64,000 nucleotides of DNA, from positions 27,357,937 to 27,421,936 of the forward strand of contig NC_071334.1 of NCBI RefSeq assembly GCF_027744825.2. The letters run 5' to 3'. The translations under genes were made by a program, and so were the position numbers. Origin of the DNA: Synchiropus splendidus (lineage: Eukaryota > Chordata > Actinopteri > Syngnathiformes > Callionymidae). Below the pieces are notes generated by a model. That model saw only the letters and a program-made list of their open reading frames with translations, was not told the DNA's origin and did not search any database. The stretch's first letter is position 1. Each line of letters starts with the position of its first letter. Positions 24,187-38,700 of this stretch are shown here, one piece after another.

Positions 24187-25078
24187 CTTTGTAGGAGAGG
24201 GGGAGAAGGAAAGCAAAAAAAAAAAACAAAACTGTGAACAGAAACACTTTGGGAAAGAAAAAAAAAAGGAAATCTAGAAGGCCTCTGGTGAGGTTGGTTG
24301 GAGTGGTTTTGCTAGGAGAAGGGCACAGGTTAGGTTAGTAAAATGAATCATTCCATGGATGGTGGTTAGTTTTACTAGCAGGTTAGTAAAGTTAGTAGTT
24401 AGTACTACACACAGGCAAAAAGGCAGCGGCAGTGCACTGATGAGTTACAAGCACTTGCGTGCCAGCAACCCTTGATGTTCTCTGGTTGACTCATTCCCCC
24501 AATTCAGACGCTCACACAAACTTGCTCACACATGTACGCGATTGAAAAAGCACTCACCTAGAGTAGAAAGCTGTGCTGGCCTGGTGGTTAACCTACAGTA
24601 AACTAAGACCAAAACCTTTTTGTCCTACCACAACAACAGTGCAGTTGGTGACCAAAAGCTTCTACATTGACTAGAGACTTTTCTGCTTCAGACGAAACAT
24701 TAATTCTGTCCATCGTATCTATCTCTTCAGAGGCACAGGAAATTTGGCAGTTAGGGTTGAAAGTAGAAATAATTATTAGTAAGTGAGATCATTGAAATTA
24801 GTTGGTGAGTGTAGAATTAGATTGTGTGACCAATTAAGTGAAAAGACATCATAGTTATATTTGATGAATCTTTAAAACATTAGTCAAGATTTTTCAAGTT
24901 TCCAGATTAATGGTTAGTGGAAATGTATAATGTTCATCATAGAGAAAAAAGTTATTGTTATTCGAAGGGGATGAAAATTGGAAACTATTCTCCTCCCCTT
25001 CACAATTCTGTATACTTAATAAACACATCTTCTTCATCCTCCTTACTCCTTCAGTTCCTTCACTTGTGGTCCGGTTAC
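24187..25078 (-). other. intron upstream of SS2 cassette
   Basis: An 892-bp intron. It has TTAGTA-rich sequence near 24350-24410 and nothing else recognised. Confidence 0.7.
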
Positions 25079-25380
25079 CTGTCTCAGGTTTCGTGTGACC
25101 TTCACGTCGTGCCAGGCGTTGTCGTTGAACTTGCCATTGACAGGCTCCACCAAGGCCTCGAAGGCCCCAGAGCCCAGGTTGATGACAAGCGACACGGCAC
25201 CGTTCTTCAGTGCCAGGTTGACGTAGTCAGCTGATTTACCAGTGTGGAGCATTAGGCCATTGCGCTGTAGTGTCTTGAAGGAAAGTGTGATTTCGTCACT
25301 GCTCGACTGGATGGGGTTTGGTGACAGATCGTAGCAGAAGTACTCAGAGCCCTTGAAGGTGGCAACATACTCCTCACGAG
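25079..25380 (-). CDS. nrxn1: nrxn1 exon: first half of LNS2
   Basis: The 302-nt exon begins CTCGTGAGGAG after a CTTACAG acceptor and ends CTGAGACAG before GTAACC. It converts phase 1 to phase 0. It encodes [19 protein letters not shown] through KVTRNLRQ, essentially identical to mammalian NRXN1 LNS2. LNS2 is a calcium-dependent laminin-G-like domain that binds neurexophilins and dystroglycan. The exon ends exactly at splice site 2. Confidence 0.96.
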
Positions 25381-27799
25381 CTGTAAGGAGGGAAAAGAAA
25401 AGCAGCAAAAAGAAAAGGCGCATCATTACACTCTGGTTAAACATTATTCTCACGATTAGCAACGTATCCACAGGATGTTGCATCTTCCCACACTGGTCTT
25501 CACAATATGCTCAAAGACGGCAAAATGGGGGAGTCAGCTTGACTGCGCCTGCTTAAATTTGACTCGGATGTGGGGTACAAAAAGAATTGTTTAAGAAGCT
25601 GAGAACGTTGTTATTGTCAAGCAAAGCCACACTGATGCCAGCACTTGGAAGACAACACTTCCCTCCGTACCTCTAATCGTACCATGGAGTGGTGTGTAAA
25701 CAAGCTTTGATCACTCGTGTGGGTTGGAGATTAAACAGAGTGGAAATCGGAGAGAGAGAGAGAGACAGTCGTGAGTCTGTAGCATTTCAAACTTGTTATG
25801 AAACCTGCCATATTCTCTTTTGCTAGAACAGCTGTGCTGGCATTCTGAAGGGAAGTGGTTCTGTTTGACAACATATCAGTGACGCTTTTCAAATGTAGCA
25901 ATGTGTATGTCAGTAACTGATTTCAGAAAAAAAAAAAGATGAGGTAAAACATGACGGCAGCCCGAGCCGGCCGATTATAACTCTGACCAACCAGCAAACA
26001 GTCCAATGCGACTTACCTTGCACACCATTTGTGACCTTCAAGGACACTAGACCAAGGTTTTGCAATCCATCATTCTTAAGCTCACTCTCTTATCTACTCT
26101 CTAGCACCTACTCACAAAAGTGCACATCCATGAGCGAGGGGAGCAAAACAGACACCTACGCACGCATATAGACGGTATATGCACCCATGAAAGATTGTAA
26201 TTTTCACACTGGCACACACAAGAAGTGGCGACATTATCTGTCTCCTTCACACACATCGTCACCCTTCCTCCGCATCCACTCCAGCATTCTCTTCATCATC
26301 TCAATACCACACCTTCCCTCCAGCTGCATACTGCTACTCCTCTATGCACATCTCGTTGGCCTGTTTTTCTCAGCTCCAGAGCCTCTGGCTCAACCACCAT
26401 CTTGTAGTTTCCGATAATGAGGAGAACAGAGAGGAATTTAACACACACTAGGTCAGGCTGGAGCAAACAGCCACTTGGTAATAGCAGAAAGGAGGGACAG
26501 GTTGTTGCACGTTAATGAACAGAGTCAAGTGCAATAGGTTATAGAGGTGAGAGGCACAGAGGATGCAGTGAAATGGTTTCTATTGCACTTGAGAGAGTAT
26601 AAAGCGAAATGAATAATGGGACTGCTAAGACTGGAATATATCACAGTTTATAGATGGTTGGGGCAAATTGTCTTTGCTTTGGTCGCATGACAAATGTGAG
26701 ACTGCCAATATGAGTGTGAAACAACACATTGTTTGCCAGCATGTGTGTGTGCGTTCTCTCTAATGTGTGATTGCTCCCTCCCGGCATGTTAATTAGGATG
26801 AAATGTGCACCTGCACGAAGAAAGAAATGCTGTTTAATTCCATCGTCTAGATAAACCACGAGCAAAAGCTAATCTTACCATCAAGCAGAACTATAGAGTC
26901 TAAAAACAAAAATGTTAATGGTACCATCTAGACTGGTGAAACAGTATGATTGTAATTGTTACTACTCTCATTTTTTATTACAATCTTGAGCTGTGTTTAT
27001 CAGAAGTGTTTTTAACAGAAACCTGACAACAATGGTAAGTGCTCTATGACTGAGAGACGTGTCATGCTTGAATACACCTTGCAACTTGAAGGTATGTTCT
27101 ATTTTCTGCAGGATGCTAATTTGGAGGTAGACTGGCTTTAGCCTGAAAGTGTGACAGGAGTCCATGATCGATTTATCAGGATTTTACATGCATTTTTGAG
27201 ACTAGTTTGCAAGTTTCCGCTCAGTACAACCAAGCCACTTCTGTACGTGAAAGAGGGCTTTCAATGAACATGTAGCTCAATAAAATATCAGTGAAGGTAT
27301 GACTATTTGCTTTCCTCAACACATCATTGTAAGAAGATTTAAGCAAAACAAAACACTCAATGCCTATTGTGAAAAAGGTCAAATGACAATGCAAACTTAA
27401 CTATTTTGATCAGAAAAGATCACACTGCAATGTGTGGTTATTGAACCTGATTATTAAAAGTCAAGCACCTTCAGAACACATTGCTATTCATCGTCTTCAA
27501 AGTAGACATCATGATTCCTAGCCTGGAAAACCATTTTGTCAACTTTTTGACTTGCACTTATTGTTGGTATACAGTTCCTTCCTTACCTTATTTTGCAAAA
27601 AATTTATTCTCGTTGGGTAAAGTTCACAGGCAAATCTTTAACATTAATTTGCTCAGATTGCTTCACGGCAGTAATAATTCATTGGAGTGTTTTTAACGTT
27701 TCAAACATTGACATTCCACAAGTGTCCAAAAAGTTTCAAGCGAGATGTCACGTTAGCCGTTAGCTCCATTAGCAGAGCAGTGCTGACAGTCTTTGGCGT

Positions 27800-28023
27800 T
27801 CCACTGTAGGTGCCAAATCTGTCTGCTCATCGAATGTATCCTACCTGCCGTGGGTTGATGACGTCACATAAGGTACACTAGTTTGTTTTCCCAAGGTTTC
27901 AATGAGCCAGAGAAAAGTGAAATGAAGGACTTGCAAGGAATTGCGCTTACTACCACATGTGTAACATTTATATCCGCAAAATACCATGTTTGTCATCGGG
28001 TCGCTTACGAAGTATATGTGTGT
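27800..28023. repeat. dispersed repeat, copy B
   Basis: Second copy of the block at 13853-14068, same orientation and comparable spacing (TCCTACCTGCCG, AATGAGCCAGAGAAAA, GTAACATTTATATC). The flank at 27760 (TTAGCCGTTAGCTCCATTAGC) is typical of fish repeats. Ends not defined. Confidence 0.8.
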
Positions 28024-31000
28024 CCAGGGTGTATTTCCACCTCTCGCCCAATGACCGCGGGCATCGGCCCCAGCGCTGCCCGCATGATGTTCTGTTGCTG
28101 TAAATTTAGATTTCTGTGCCAGAACGAGAAATTATAGAACCCTTTGAGAATGAATTTTGTTTCAAGCTGCCTCACTACATTCAGTATATAAATACTGTTT
28201 ATACATACTGTATATACTGAATGAGACCCTCTTTGAATTACTTAGAGGGTTTCAATAGTACGTATGAGAATCTGAGCGTCGTTGCAACAGTAATGTGGAC
28301 AAGAATGTGGTTTTGCGTCTATGAAATGTGCAAGGGTGTGGGTGGGTGCTGGTCTCTGTAAATATTGGTGTATTGCTGTCAGAAAAGCTATTACCAACTG
28401 AGGGCCTCAGGCTAGTCTTTACAGAGAGGAGCAAGAGCGGGAGAATGAGGTGTGGGGGGGCACAAAAACAGAAAAACGAACACAAATGCCAGCACATACG
28501 CATCGACACACACAGACATGCAGACGAATGTGGATGAGGTGGGAGAGCCAAGTCATTCACAATGAGAACACACACAGCCATCCAGCACTATTGCAGTGGT
28601 AATTTACAGCGGTGCCATTAGGTTTCAGCGCTGGGCTACACCATTTTATTGCTAATTTACAGATATGTCATTAGACCAGACAGCGGCACATAAAGCATCT
28701 CTCCATCGATCTGAACGCTGTAGCCCGTAAACACATGCTCAAATCAGGCAGCAAAATGGCAGCGCAGAACCCACTTGGGTACTGACACACCTGGAGCTCA
28801 CAGACGAACATGGAAATCACACAGACGCTCAAGCAGGCAGGTTGGAGTGGATCAGTTGTAGCTGAGATTAATGGAGTGAGTCAGTATTGGCTGAGAGTAA
28901 ACAGAGAGATAGACAGTGACATACGCAGCACATGTCACACTTCATCCTGCAGAGAACACTGTCCATCAACCAAGCGCTGAGGGAGAGAGAAGTAATAAGC
29001 AGATGGAAAAACCTAGCATTCGAGAATAGCAGACTGGATAGAGGGATGGAAGACAGAAAACTATTTCACGACTGATAAGCTGTAATGTTTTACTACTTGT
29101 GTCTTTTGCAAATCAGCTGCATAAAAAAATATTGGAAAATATATACTGTCAAAGCACTTAAAACCTGTTTAGCAAAAAAAAGTTTTGTTTGTGAGAACAG
29201 TATATTTGCACACAAATCCTGCCGAACAGATTCAACATGTAGACAAATGCAAATACGACCTTAAGACAAAATTCAAAAGGTTGAATTGTTTACTATTCGC
29301 TTTGAGTAATATACAATCTATATACAAACCATGTGATAGAATTTCAGAACATAAATAAACTACTCATAAAAAAGAAAAAAAAACCCTCTCTACTCTGACA
29401 TTCGGAATCATTGCACCTGACATTTTTAAAAGTGAAAGAAGATGAATAGACTGACCAAAATAATACAAAAAATAGCACTGTAAAGAAAATACAAAAATAG
29501 TAAAGAAATTACATATAAACAATTTACTAAGTGGTGGATACTGTATATCTTGTATTTATGTATTGATGCATTGCATGTATTTAAAATGGGTGTTGATTTA
29601 AAATAAATCATAAATATTAGAAGATAATGTAAATATTCAATTCATTAAAGACTGAAACTGAATTTCCATACCCACCAATTTATTGATGCATATAGATATA
29701 CAATCCCATTTTGGACTAATAATTTGACTTCCCACAAATTTGAACCAAAATAAAGAAATCAAAAATGGTGACATAGGCTACGTACAGAAGATTATTTTTT
29801 GGGGGGAGGCCGAAGGCATATGTAAGCTGATAAAATTAAAACTCAACTGATGCGTGCGGACCACCAGAGAGAATGTAAAAAAATATAAAAAGATAGTGTC
29901 AGACCTTCAAGGCCATGATTAAGTTGGGGTTTCGGGAGAGTGTAAGGCTGATCTGATGGAAGCTGCTGCTGAGACCAGCTGCAACAGCACATACAAACAC
30001 ACACACACCAAAATTCATATGGGCAAGTTGACGCCATGTCTCATATGGCTCATCTCATGGGTCATCCCACTCCAAATTATACACGCTTATTTGTCATCGT
30101 CATAGCAACGATGTGTTACAGGGGCAGCTGCAAATATGGATGTGCACGTTTCAAAATGAGAGAGACAGGAAGAGGGATGGGGAGGCTGGGTGAGGGAGAG
30201 AAGGAGTGATTGAATGAACAGTACATTATCATGGACAGCTGTACTGAATCAAAATGGCGGATGGAGGCTGAGAGCACATCAGGGGAGCCTGCATTATACA
30301 GCACCTGACGGAGGGAGCGGGACAGAGACAAGATGCATAGCAGGATTTTGAAGGGAGAATAAAATGGAAAGATTTAGTAAAGGAAGAGTAAAAGAAGAGG
30401 ACTGAAAAAGGGATGGGAGTGGCACAGAGGGAGGAAAAGATGGATGGAAGGGAAGAGGAAAAATGCTGGTGTATCCAAATTGTAGAGTAGCAAGCTTCAA
30501 TCGTGGCAGCCCTGTCATTCTCAAGATAGCACACTGCAATTCCCCAGCAACTCGTTTTTAGCCCACCATGCATTTCTGCTATCAGCCCCTCTCAGCTCCC
30601 GCAAATACACGCACACACAGCACAAACTCAAACATCTCGCACGGAGGCATCCCTCTTTAATAACCGACAGGTGGATTAACCAGAGCTCGTATGCAATACA
30701 GATATATGACCACTGTGGAGAATGCATGCAAATATATGCAAACATATGCATCGGCTCCATATTGAAGTTAAACTGTGAAAAATCTAAGTTCATTAAATGC
30801 CGCTAGTGCTATTTCCATTTCCTTTCAGTGATGTACAGCACGCTGCCTTCAAACCAATTGGGCCATCCCATCACAGCCGAGGAGGTGTAAAGTAGTGGAG
30901 GATATTACTGTCAACACGCAAGTGGCCTATTGATGGCAGCCATGTACATTCCTCTATCCATATGCAACGAAAACAAGAATCGAATAGTGAAGGTGTCAAC

Positions 31001-32289
31001 AAAATATGTAAAACAAAAAAAAAAATATTGACTCATCAAAAGGAATGTGTGTGCATCTATATTTGCTATGTGGATTAGCAACCTGTCGCTACGACCCAAC
31101 AGAGGAGGAAATGACTGCAAATATATTTCAACTATTTCACTGCAATATTATTTTATTGACTGTATTAACATGGACTTCGCTGATTTTTTTTTTTTTTTGT
31201 TCTACCATGTTCCCCTCAAAATGTTTCATATTTAGAGATTCACTCACACAGTGAAATGTAGCACTAGGATGGTGCCACCAACTGCACCTCATTGAACTAA
31301 TCACATTAGATTGTATCTATTGTATGGATCAAATCACAGGTTTATTAGTGCATTCTGGTGGAAGTGCACTAATGCCAACGGAATATTACACCAAAGGATA
31401 GTTAGACAGACACTCTAGATGATTGTAACATGAGTCTTAAACAACTTTGGATCTCAGCTAAAGGACTAAAAAATAAAAATTAAAAAATTAAAAAATAAAT
31501 AAACAACGCTCAGCCTCCAGAGCATAGCTTGTGCTGCCAATGACATGGAACGCATACCTAGTACGAGTGGACCCACCCTTTTTCCCTGTATGAGAAAACT
31601 TTTTTGCTGGAGCCATTTTTTCCATTCTTAAATTCTTCAAAAAAATCAACTAAATTTCTAACTAGTGTCAAGCGACGAGACAACCGGACCCTAGATACCC
31701 ACAGACATACTGTATGACACAACAACAATAATAATAAAATAATAACAACAGTAATCACATTAAGTTTTTCACTTCAGCCCCCAGAAACATCTCTGCATGT
31801 GGCTGCGTAACAGCTTAGCTTTTCATGACCAAGGGTTCATAGTGGCGAAGACAGAAATAACGAAATCAAACACGACTCAAAAAGCCACAACACAAACGTT
31901 TTCCCACTAAAGTCATTCCCAGTATTAACCTTTTTATGTCTTCAATCTGATTCATCACTGTTATAACAGCGCCCTGGTGAGCAGAGCCAAGACATTATCG
32001 AGAGAGATACTCTTGAATACAACCTATTCAAGACCAGTGGAAACCACGACATCTGAAAAGAGGTGAGCTTTTGAAGAAATGGAAAGAATAAAAAAAGGCA
32101 GACATTTCTGTGAAACCTGCACTATAAATATTTGAGTTATGATATTAAAAATGCAGAAGTGTAATGGGATAAAAAAAAAACTTGCAGAGACCCCAACATC
32201 TAAATAAAAACATTTTCAGTATATATTTTAATTATGTAGAAAATGAACAATCAGGAAAAATCCATTCTGTCTATACACATTCACACTAC

Positions 32290-32720
32290 TTTCCTCAGTT
32301 TCTCCAGTGTGCCCGTCTGTCCTTCCTACTGTTTGTCTATCTTTTCATCTGCCTCCATTTCTCACTCCTTCTCTATGTCTGCTTTTTTCTACCACTTTTT
32401 CTGTCACTCAAGCTGTTTCTCTCTCTCTCTTCCTGTGCGTCACCCTTCCTCATCCCATCCTTCAGCTTATTTGAAAGTCCGTCTGTCTATTTGATGGCCT
32501 CTTTCTCTCTTCACATCACTCTGTTTCTCTGTACTTCGATGTCTTTTTCTCTCCATCACCCTGTCCTTATCTTGCACCAGACTTTTCTTTTGGCTTCTTT
32601 CTCTCTTTCAACCTTTTGTACTATCTTTTTCTCATTCCATCCTCTCCTTAGATCACTGTCTTCTTGTTGTGCCTCTGTTTTCCCCTCAACCTGCATCTTG
32701 TTCTGTGGCTCCTTGGTGGA
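32290..32720. repeat. pyrimidine-rich low-complexity tract
   Basis: About 430 bp built almost wholly of C and T words (CTCTCT, TTTCTC, CATCC) on the plus strand. It gives long spurious Ser/Leu/Phe-rich frames. Origin unknown; probably a decayed CT microsatellite. Confidence 0.75.
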
Positions 32721-35700
32721 ACGGCTGGTTATTTTTGATAAATCCAATAAGTCTGGGAGTTTTTTCTCTTATTAAATCACTTCTGCAGTTCTACAGGACC
32801 ATTTCCTGTACGGCCGAGATGTTTCGATTAATTCGCTAAATGCTATGGCTGTATCAGCACAAACAAAATATAAACCAATAATAGCAGCAATGGTTAGTTT
32901 CATCTGTCAGATATTAGACATCCTTTTGATCGTGGTCAGAAAAAGCTTTCTCTGTAACCCATTTAAATTGCCTTTCCAGGACACAGTTAATAAATTTAAT
33001 TTTAAATCACAACAACAAAGACCAGGACATGTTCCACCATTAAACAAAATCATATTTCTTGTCCTTGTTTTCTTTTTAATATCAGCTCATCGCTTTCTCC
33101 ATGGTCTGTAGCTTAAATTTGGCCTTCTCCCTGGTACCCAGGGAAACCAGCTTGTTTCCATGACAATGTCTGCAGGCAGAACAGCAAATTTGTCTTCAGC
33201 AGGATAAGATCAGAGTCAGTTTCATCCCTCTTAGTCACACACACCCGTGCAGGCGCACACACAAAACACAGTTAAACTCCCTTAATGTGTGTGTAATGAC
33301 AGAAACTGATACAGAACCATCAGCTTAAATTAAACAACACAGAGGAATTAGCATAACAGCGAATGATACAGACAAACCCAGAACCTGAGAAAATAGGCTT
33401 ACAACAAGTTGTTAACAAAAAAAGATCAAATTAAACCCCCACAAGCAACTAGTGATGACATAGTTTCATTTATATTTCCTTTGTAGGGAGAGCTGTTTTT
33501 AATCAATGAAAGCAAAAAATTGCAGTTCATCAATACACTTTACCATTGTGTGTTCGTAGGAGCTGAAGCCACTTGAGGCGAGAGGTGGGGGATATCAACA
33601 GGTAGCCACTTTAGTGCTGGGCGTACATGAAGAAAGACCATCACACACACGCACACACCGCTGTTTTCAAAAGAGTTCACTTTTGTCTTTTGGTTACCGA
33701 TCAATCAGCTGTTCCCTAAAACTCTTCTTGGGGCCAGTTCCATCTCACGAATGACCCCTGTTTTCTGATGTTAACCAAGGCTTAAGATAGAGAGGAGGTT
33801 ATCTTCCTTCCTGCTGCTTCACACCTAAGAGCCCACCTCCACAGTGAGCACTGAAGGTCGCAGACAGATTATTCCAAAAGTACCACATCATGACGTAAAA
33901 GAACCAGAGCGCCTGTTTAGGTGTGTGTTAAAGTGTGACCATGTCAGAATGTTGGATGAGGTATCTGCAGCCCTGATGAATATGGTCCCGGCTGACACAA
34001 GGCTCTGTCACGTTTGCAAGCCCAAGGAGAGATGAAGCGCCGCTGAGAAAAAGCTGCAGTCTTATCTCCTTTTCTGTCTGTTCCTGCATCTCCGACCTTC
34101 TCTTTCTGCCCTTTTTACCACTTTGTGAATGTGCTCGTATCTTTCCTCACCATCACTTTTCTACACTTTTGTACCTTATCCTGCCTGCCCCTCCCTTCCT
34201 GCACTTGCAGCTGTCTCTATCACTTCCCTTTATCCTCAAAAGCGGAAGGTTGTTTGATGTGTTTATTTATTTTTTTCACCGATTATAGAGAGCGTCGACT
34301 CTGTGCCTTTTATTATGGCACTATTTATGATATGATAATGTGCACTCTTGCTAATGGGGTGAGAACTGCAAACAATTAAATGTTTATGAAGCTGCGACAG
34401 GGTGACAGTTTTTTTAGTCCTGCAGTGTGACAGCACAGCAAGAATTTCAAAGCCGTTGACCAATTAACCATGTCAAAGTATTCTGCTGTAAGTAGACTAC
34501 AGCCAAGCTCATCAAAAAAAGCAGGGGTGTCTTGGAAATCCTTCGACTTGGATACACTGTTACAGTTGCTTATCAGTGCCGCCAGCTAGTAGCGGCACAC
34601 ATAAATGTTAACAGCTTTTTTTTTTTTTTTTCCACAGACTTTCAAGACACTGCCATCAGAACCAAGCTACGCGCCAGTCAGTCCAACAGGCAGGCAATTA
34701 CCCAACACTTGCAAAAAGTCTCTATCTCACCTCATTTGGGTGACATTCGATTGTTTGTCTTGCTAAATTGGGCAAGCGTTGCTGAACAGAGGCTGGCTAC
34801 GCTAAGACAGTAAGGGGAATACATCTTTTGACCGAGGTGGACGTGCGGGGAATGTCATTTTGCATCACTTCCCTTGAAGCTTCCAACAAAGTCATATTTT
34901 TTCCAATCATATTAATGGAAAGAACTTGAATATTTAATAAGCTCTATTAAAAGCCAATTTATTCTTAAGACAAACAGATGATGTTTTTCAAGTGGTCATT
35001 ACTCAATTTGATTTGTTTGTGTCTTTTCCCTCCTTTTTTACCTTAAAACCCGAAATGATTGTACATCTGGATGATTCTGAATGTTTTTCAGTTTTTGTCA
35101 AGGTAATCAATAAGGCGTGCATTGCTATGTGTCATGAGATTTTATGTGAAATCTGTGTATTTACATATAAATACATGGTTAAAATGCAATCATTGTAATC
35201 AAATTAGTTATTGTAAAAATCCACACAAATAAAAGCTGTGTTTTTGCTGTAATTGTATTTATGAGGTCATGAGTTATCATGATGAGTAAGAAGAAGTAGG
35301 AGACATTCTGTACTTTGCTGGTACCAACTGGTTCTTTTGATCTTGGCTTCGGCTCCCACCCCTACATATGGTAGAATCAGCATGCCGCTGCTTACGTGTG
35401 TAGTGTGTGTGTGAGCAAGAGAGGGCAAGCACACCCGTGTGAATTTCCGGAAGGGAAAAAAGCGAGGGTGGGACAAACAAACCAAAGAAAGCCGACGACT
35501 CTGACTCCCAAAAATTCTGTATCTGTATGGTCTGTGCCTTACTTGAGCGGGTCCATCTGTGATGGTTTTTTTTTCTCTCGCCATAAGACAATGTGATGAG
35601 ATGAGGCGCTCCAATTGCCAACGCTTTATGAGTCACATGTGATGACTCACAATCCACCACCTCTGAACACGCTCATGCAAACACAGAAAAAACACATACT

Positions 35701-38700
35701 CGCTGACTTAAAACATGCAAAACTCTTTTGCCTTCAACCACTGACCGTGAAGAATATGTGCAGGCAGCCTTACTCATGCATATTTACACTGAACACACTC
35801 ACTCACCTACTCAGCAGGCACTCACTAAAGGTTACTGTGTGAGTGTGTGTCTTTGTTGGTCTCTTCACGTACGTATGCACTTAAAGGTCACAGCAAGAAA
35901 AGCTGACCATTCGTCTATGCATAGCACAGACTGTTGCATACATTTTGGGAAGGACTGCATATAGAGTTACCACCACTAATAATAATATAAGTCAGATACT
36001 GGACACTGTCTGTGTAAACCAGGGGTCTCATGCACCACATTTCGTGCCATCTACAGCATAAGATTAAAGTCATGTAAATGATATTAAGTATTGATTCAAG
36101 TGTTGTCCGGCCAGCGGGTTCCACAGATCTCAGGGCGTACAGAGAAGCAGTGGATTGCAGTCTTAGTTTATTCCAGATCAGCGTCAGTGTAACAGCATCT
36201 GGTTGTCATTAGTCAGCATCAAAGAAGTCAAAGTACAGACACATTAAACATAGGCGTTCCTCCATCCAATAATATTACACACACACACACAAACACATGA
36301 CCATATTAGTATTGTAGGCTGTTCGATTACTGGAAGTGTTACATGATTTCCCCAAATGCAGGATTCATTCCATCATGACATCATCACATTACAGATGATA
36401 GATGTCTCTGTTTTCTTCCTAAGGAGACCAGATCTGGCGTATTTGGAAACTTGGCTGGAGATTCTGTTTGTGCAAAAGTGACTGTTATCATTAAACTGAC
36501 CAAGTCCAGCATGTGTGGACCACAGCTCAACATTCCATTGGCATTAGGAAACAGAACATACTTAAACTGAACTGTTGCACATGTTTCTAATGAGATATAT
36601 CAAATCGTTCTCCAACAGAAGTAGTTATTTATATGCAGTAAAATTTGATTTGTTGAAAACCCACTGAGCCGCTTGCAGACCTCCACTGTAATATATGTGC
36701 TTTCGTAATATTACATTGAATTACATCTGGCCAGCCTGCATTGCACAACGCAACAGTGGCTGGAGGGTTAGGTATGGTTGTGATGGAAAAGTAACACTGG
36801 AATAATGAGTAAAAATACAGGCTACATACATCAAACATGCAACAAAATTGAAACTGTATCAGTGAGGTACCTACACCTTGGGTTTAAGTACATGTAAAAA
36901 ATGCACCAGTTACATCTACAACACTGTTGTCAGGCCCTTTCGAAATGTTTGTCTAAAACATTTTTACTGTTTTCCTGGCCAGAAACAGAACAGGAAATGT
37001 CAAAATGTGCATTTAAGGATTTTCAAATGAATCCATTGCGACTCAGTACTTTCAAAATGCTTGAAATTGTTTCTGGGCTCCATAGTTATAAAAATCCAAT
37101 TATGCATTCTATTCTCTGCTCAATTTACGGTTCTCATCCACCTAAAGTGATTACTTATCAGTGACTATTGGTTTCTCAGAGAAAGATAGGTGTGCTTTAT
37201 GAGAGGGCAGGAAGCCCTGTGGCACCCCATCAGGGCTGATGCCCCTTAGAGAATGAGTGGGGCAGACAGGAGCAGCACTGTGTCTTTGCAGATACGGCCA
37301 GTCGCTCTACATCACAGGAACCAAGACGCCTCACTTTATCTTGCTGGCTTCCTCTCGTTTTTTCTCTCCAATTCCTCTATCATTCATTCCTTTAGCTCTT
37401 CAGTAACAGGCACAGCCTCTTTTTCTCAATTTCTCCAATGCACATATACAGACAACCACATACACACACGCGCAATATATCTTTCTAAGACACCCATCCA
37501 CGCACCCAATCCACCCCCTCAAAGAAACTCATTTCAGCTTTGCGGGTCCCTCAAAAAGCCTCTTTACGCCGAGCTAACCTAAGCTAGGCTTCGTCTGCGC
37601 CATTTGACAGCCTTTACATCTCAGTATGCAGAGCAAACGCACACAAGAACACACACACACTTTTCTTATCAGAGGATTGCAAAGATGAGCAAGCGACAGT
37701 TTGGGTTTGACCCATGGCAAGGAAAACACGGAAACACAGGAAAGAAATGTTAGTATGTTGCAGTCTAAAAGCAGGTGACTTAAAATTCTCAGTATAAGCC
37801 AGATCAGGCAATTAAAATTTTACTGCCACCTGGATGATTCACTGCAGACATTTTGTGGCGCTACACACTCCCTTAGCAATCAAAACACAGTAAATATGGC
37901 TGAATAGACGTACCGCTGAATAACTGGCTGAGAACATCATTTGGGCTCTATTCAAGATATTTCCAGCCACCTGCTTTCACCACTATTTATCATAAGACTT
38001 CCCTGAATACTAGGCGGCGCTGTCACATCACCCCACAGCCATCATCATGTCCTCTCTCATCCAATCAAAGGCCACAATAGACGCAGATCAGCCTGTCACA
38101 GTGGGAGCTGTCTTTATATGGGCCAATCAGCGTATTCATCAGCGTCATGCAGAGCCGTCTCTCTTGAGCAGTACCTACCTTTTCAACCATTTCAAAAGCA
38201 CAGAAGCATGTAGCCCGTTCATGGGTGTGCACGCGTGCACATGTAGGTATGAAAATGCCTGCACACAAACTTGCCTTACCTGACTGTCTGACACACAGCA
38301 GTTAAAAAAAAATCAGAAAAGCTTGGAATACAGTGGCAGCTGGTCATGAATACAAATTACATTTACTCATGTTTTAATAAAAAAGCTCATGTAACTCACT
38401 TTTCCCCATCACCACCATTTGCTTTTTAAAAGGGGACAATGTTAAGTAAAATGATGTGAGTGTAGAAAATGTATTTTTATTTGTTTTTCCCACTATATAC
38501 CATGGAGTACGAGCTAAACTTTGGCATGCTGCCTAAATAGCCAATGTAAACATTCATTTATATGTTGTTGACTTCACGTGACTTAATAAGCAAATCATAG
38601 ATAAATCATAATTTGGAATTCCTCTACAGACCAGCCACCATTGCTGTATTACCATTTGAGGAAAAGCTACTAATATGAATTTGCGATAATCTATTTCATG

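Noticed and set aside
32182..32775. 197-codon plus-strand frame
   Set aside because: Wholly explained by a pyrimidine-rich tract; the product is Ser/Leu/Phe/Cys repeats.
36010..36040. AACCAGGGGTCTCATGCACC, resembling hAT terminal sequence
   Set aside because: No partner end or target duplication found.
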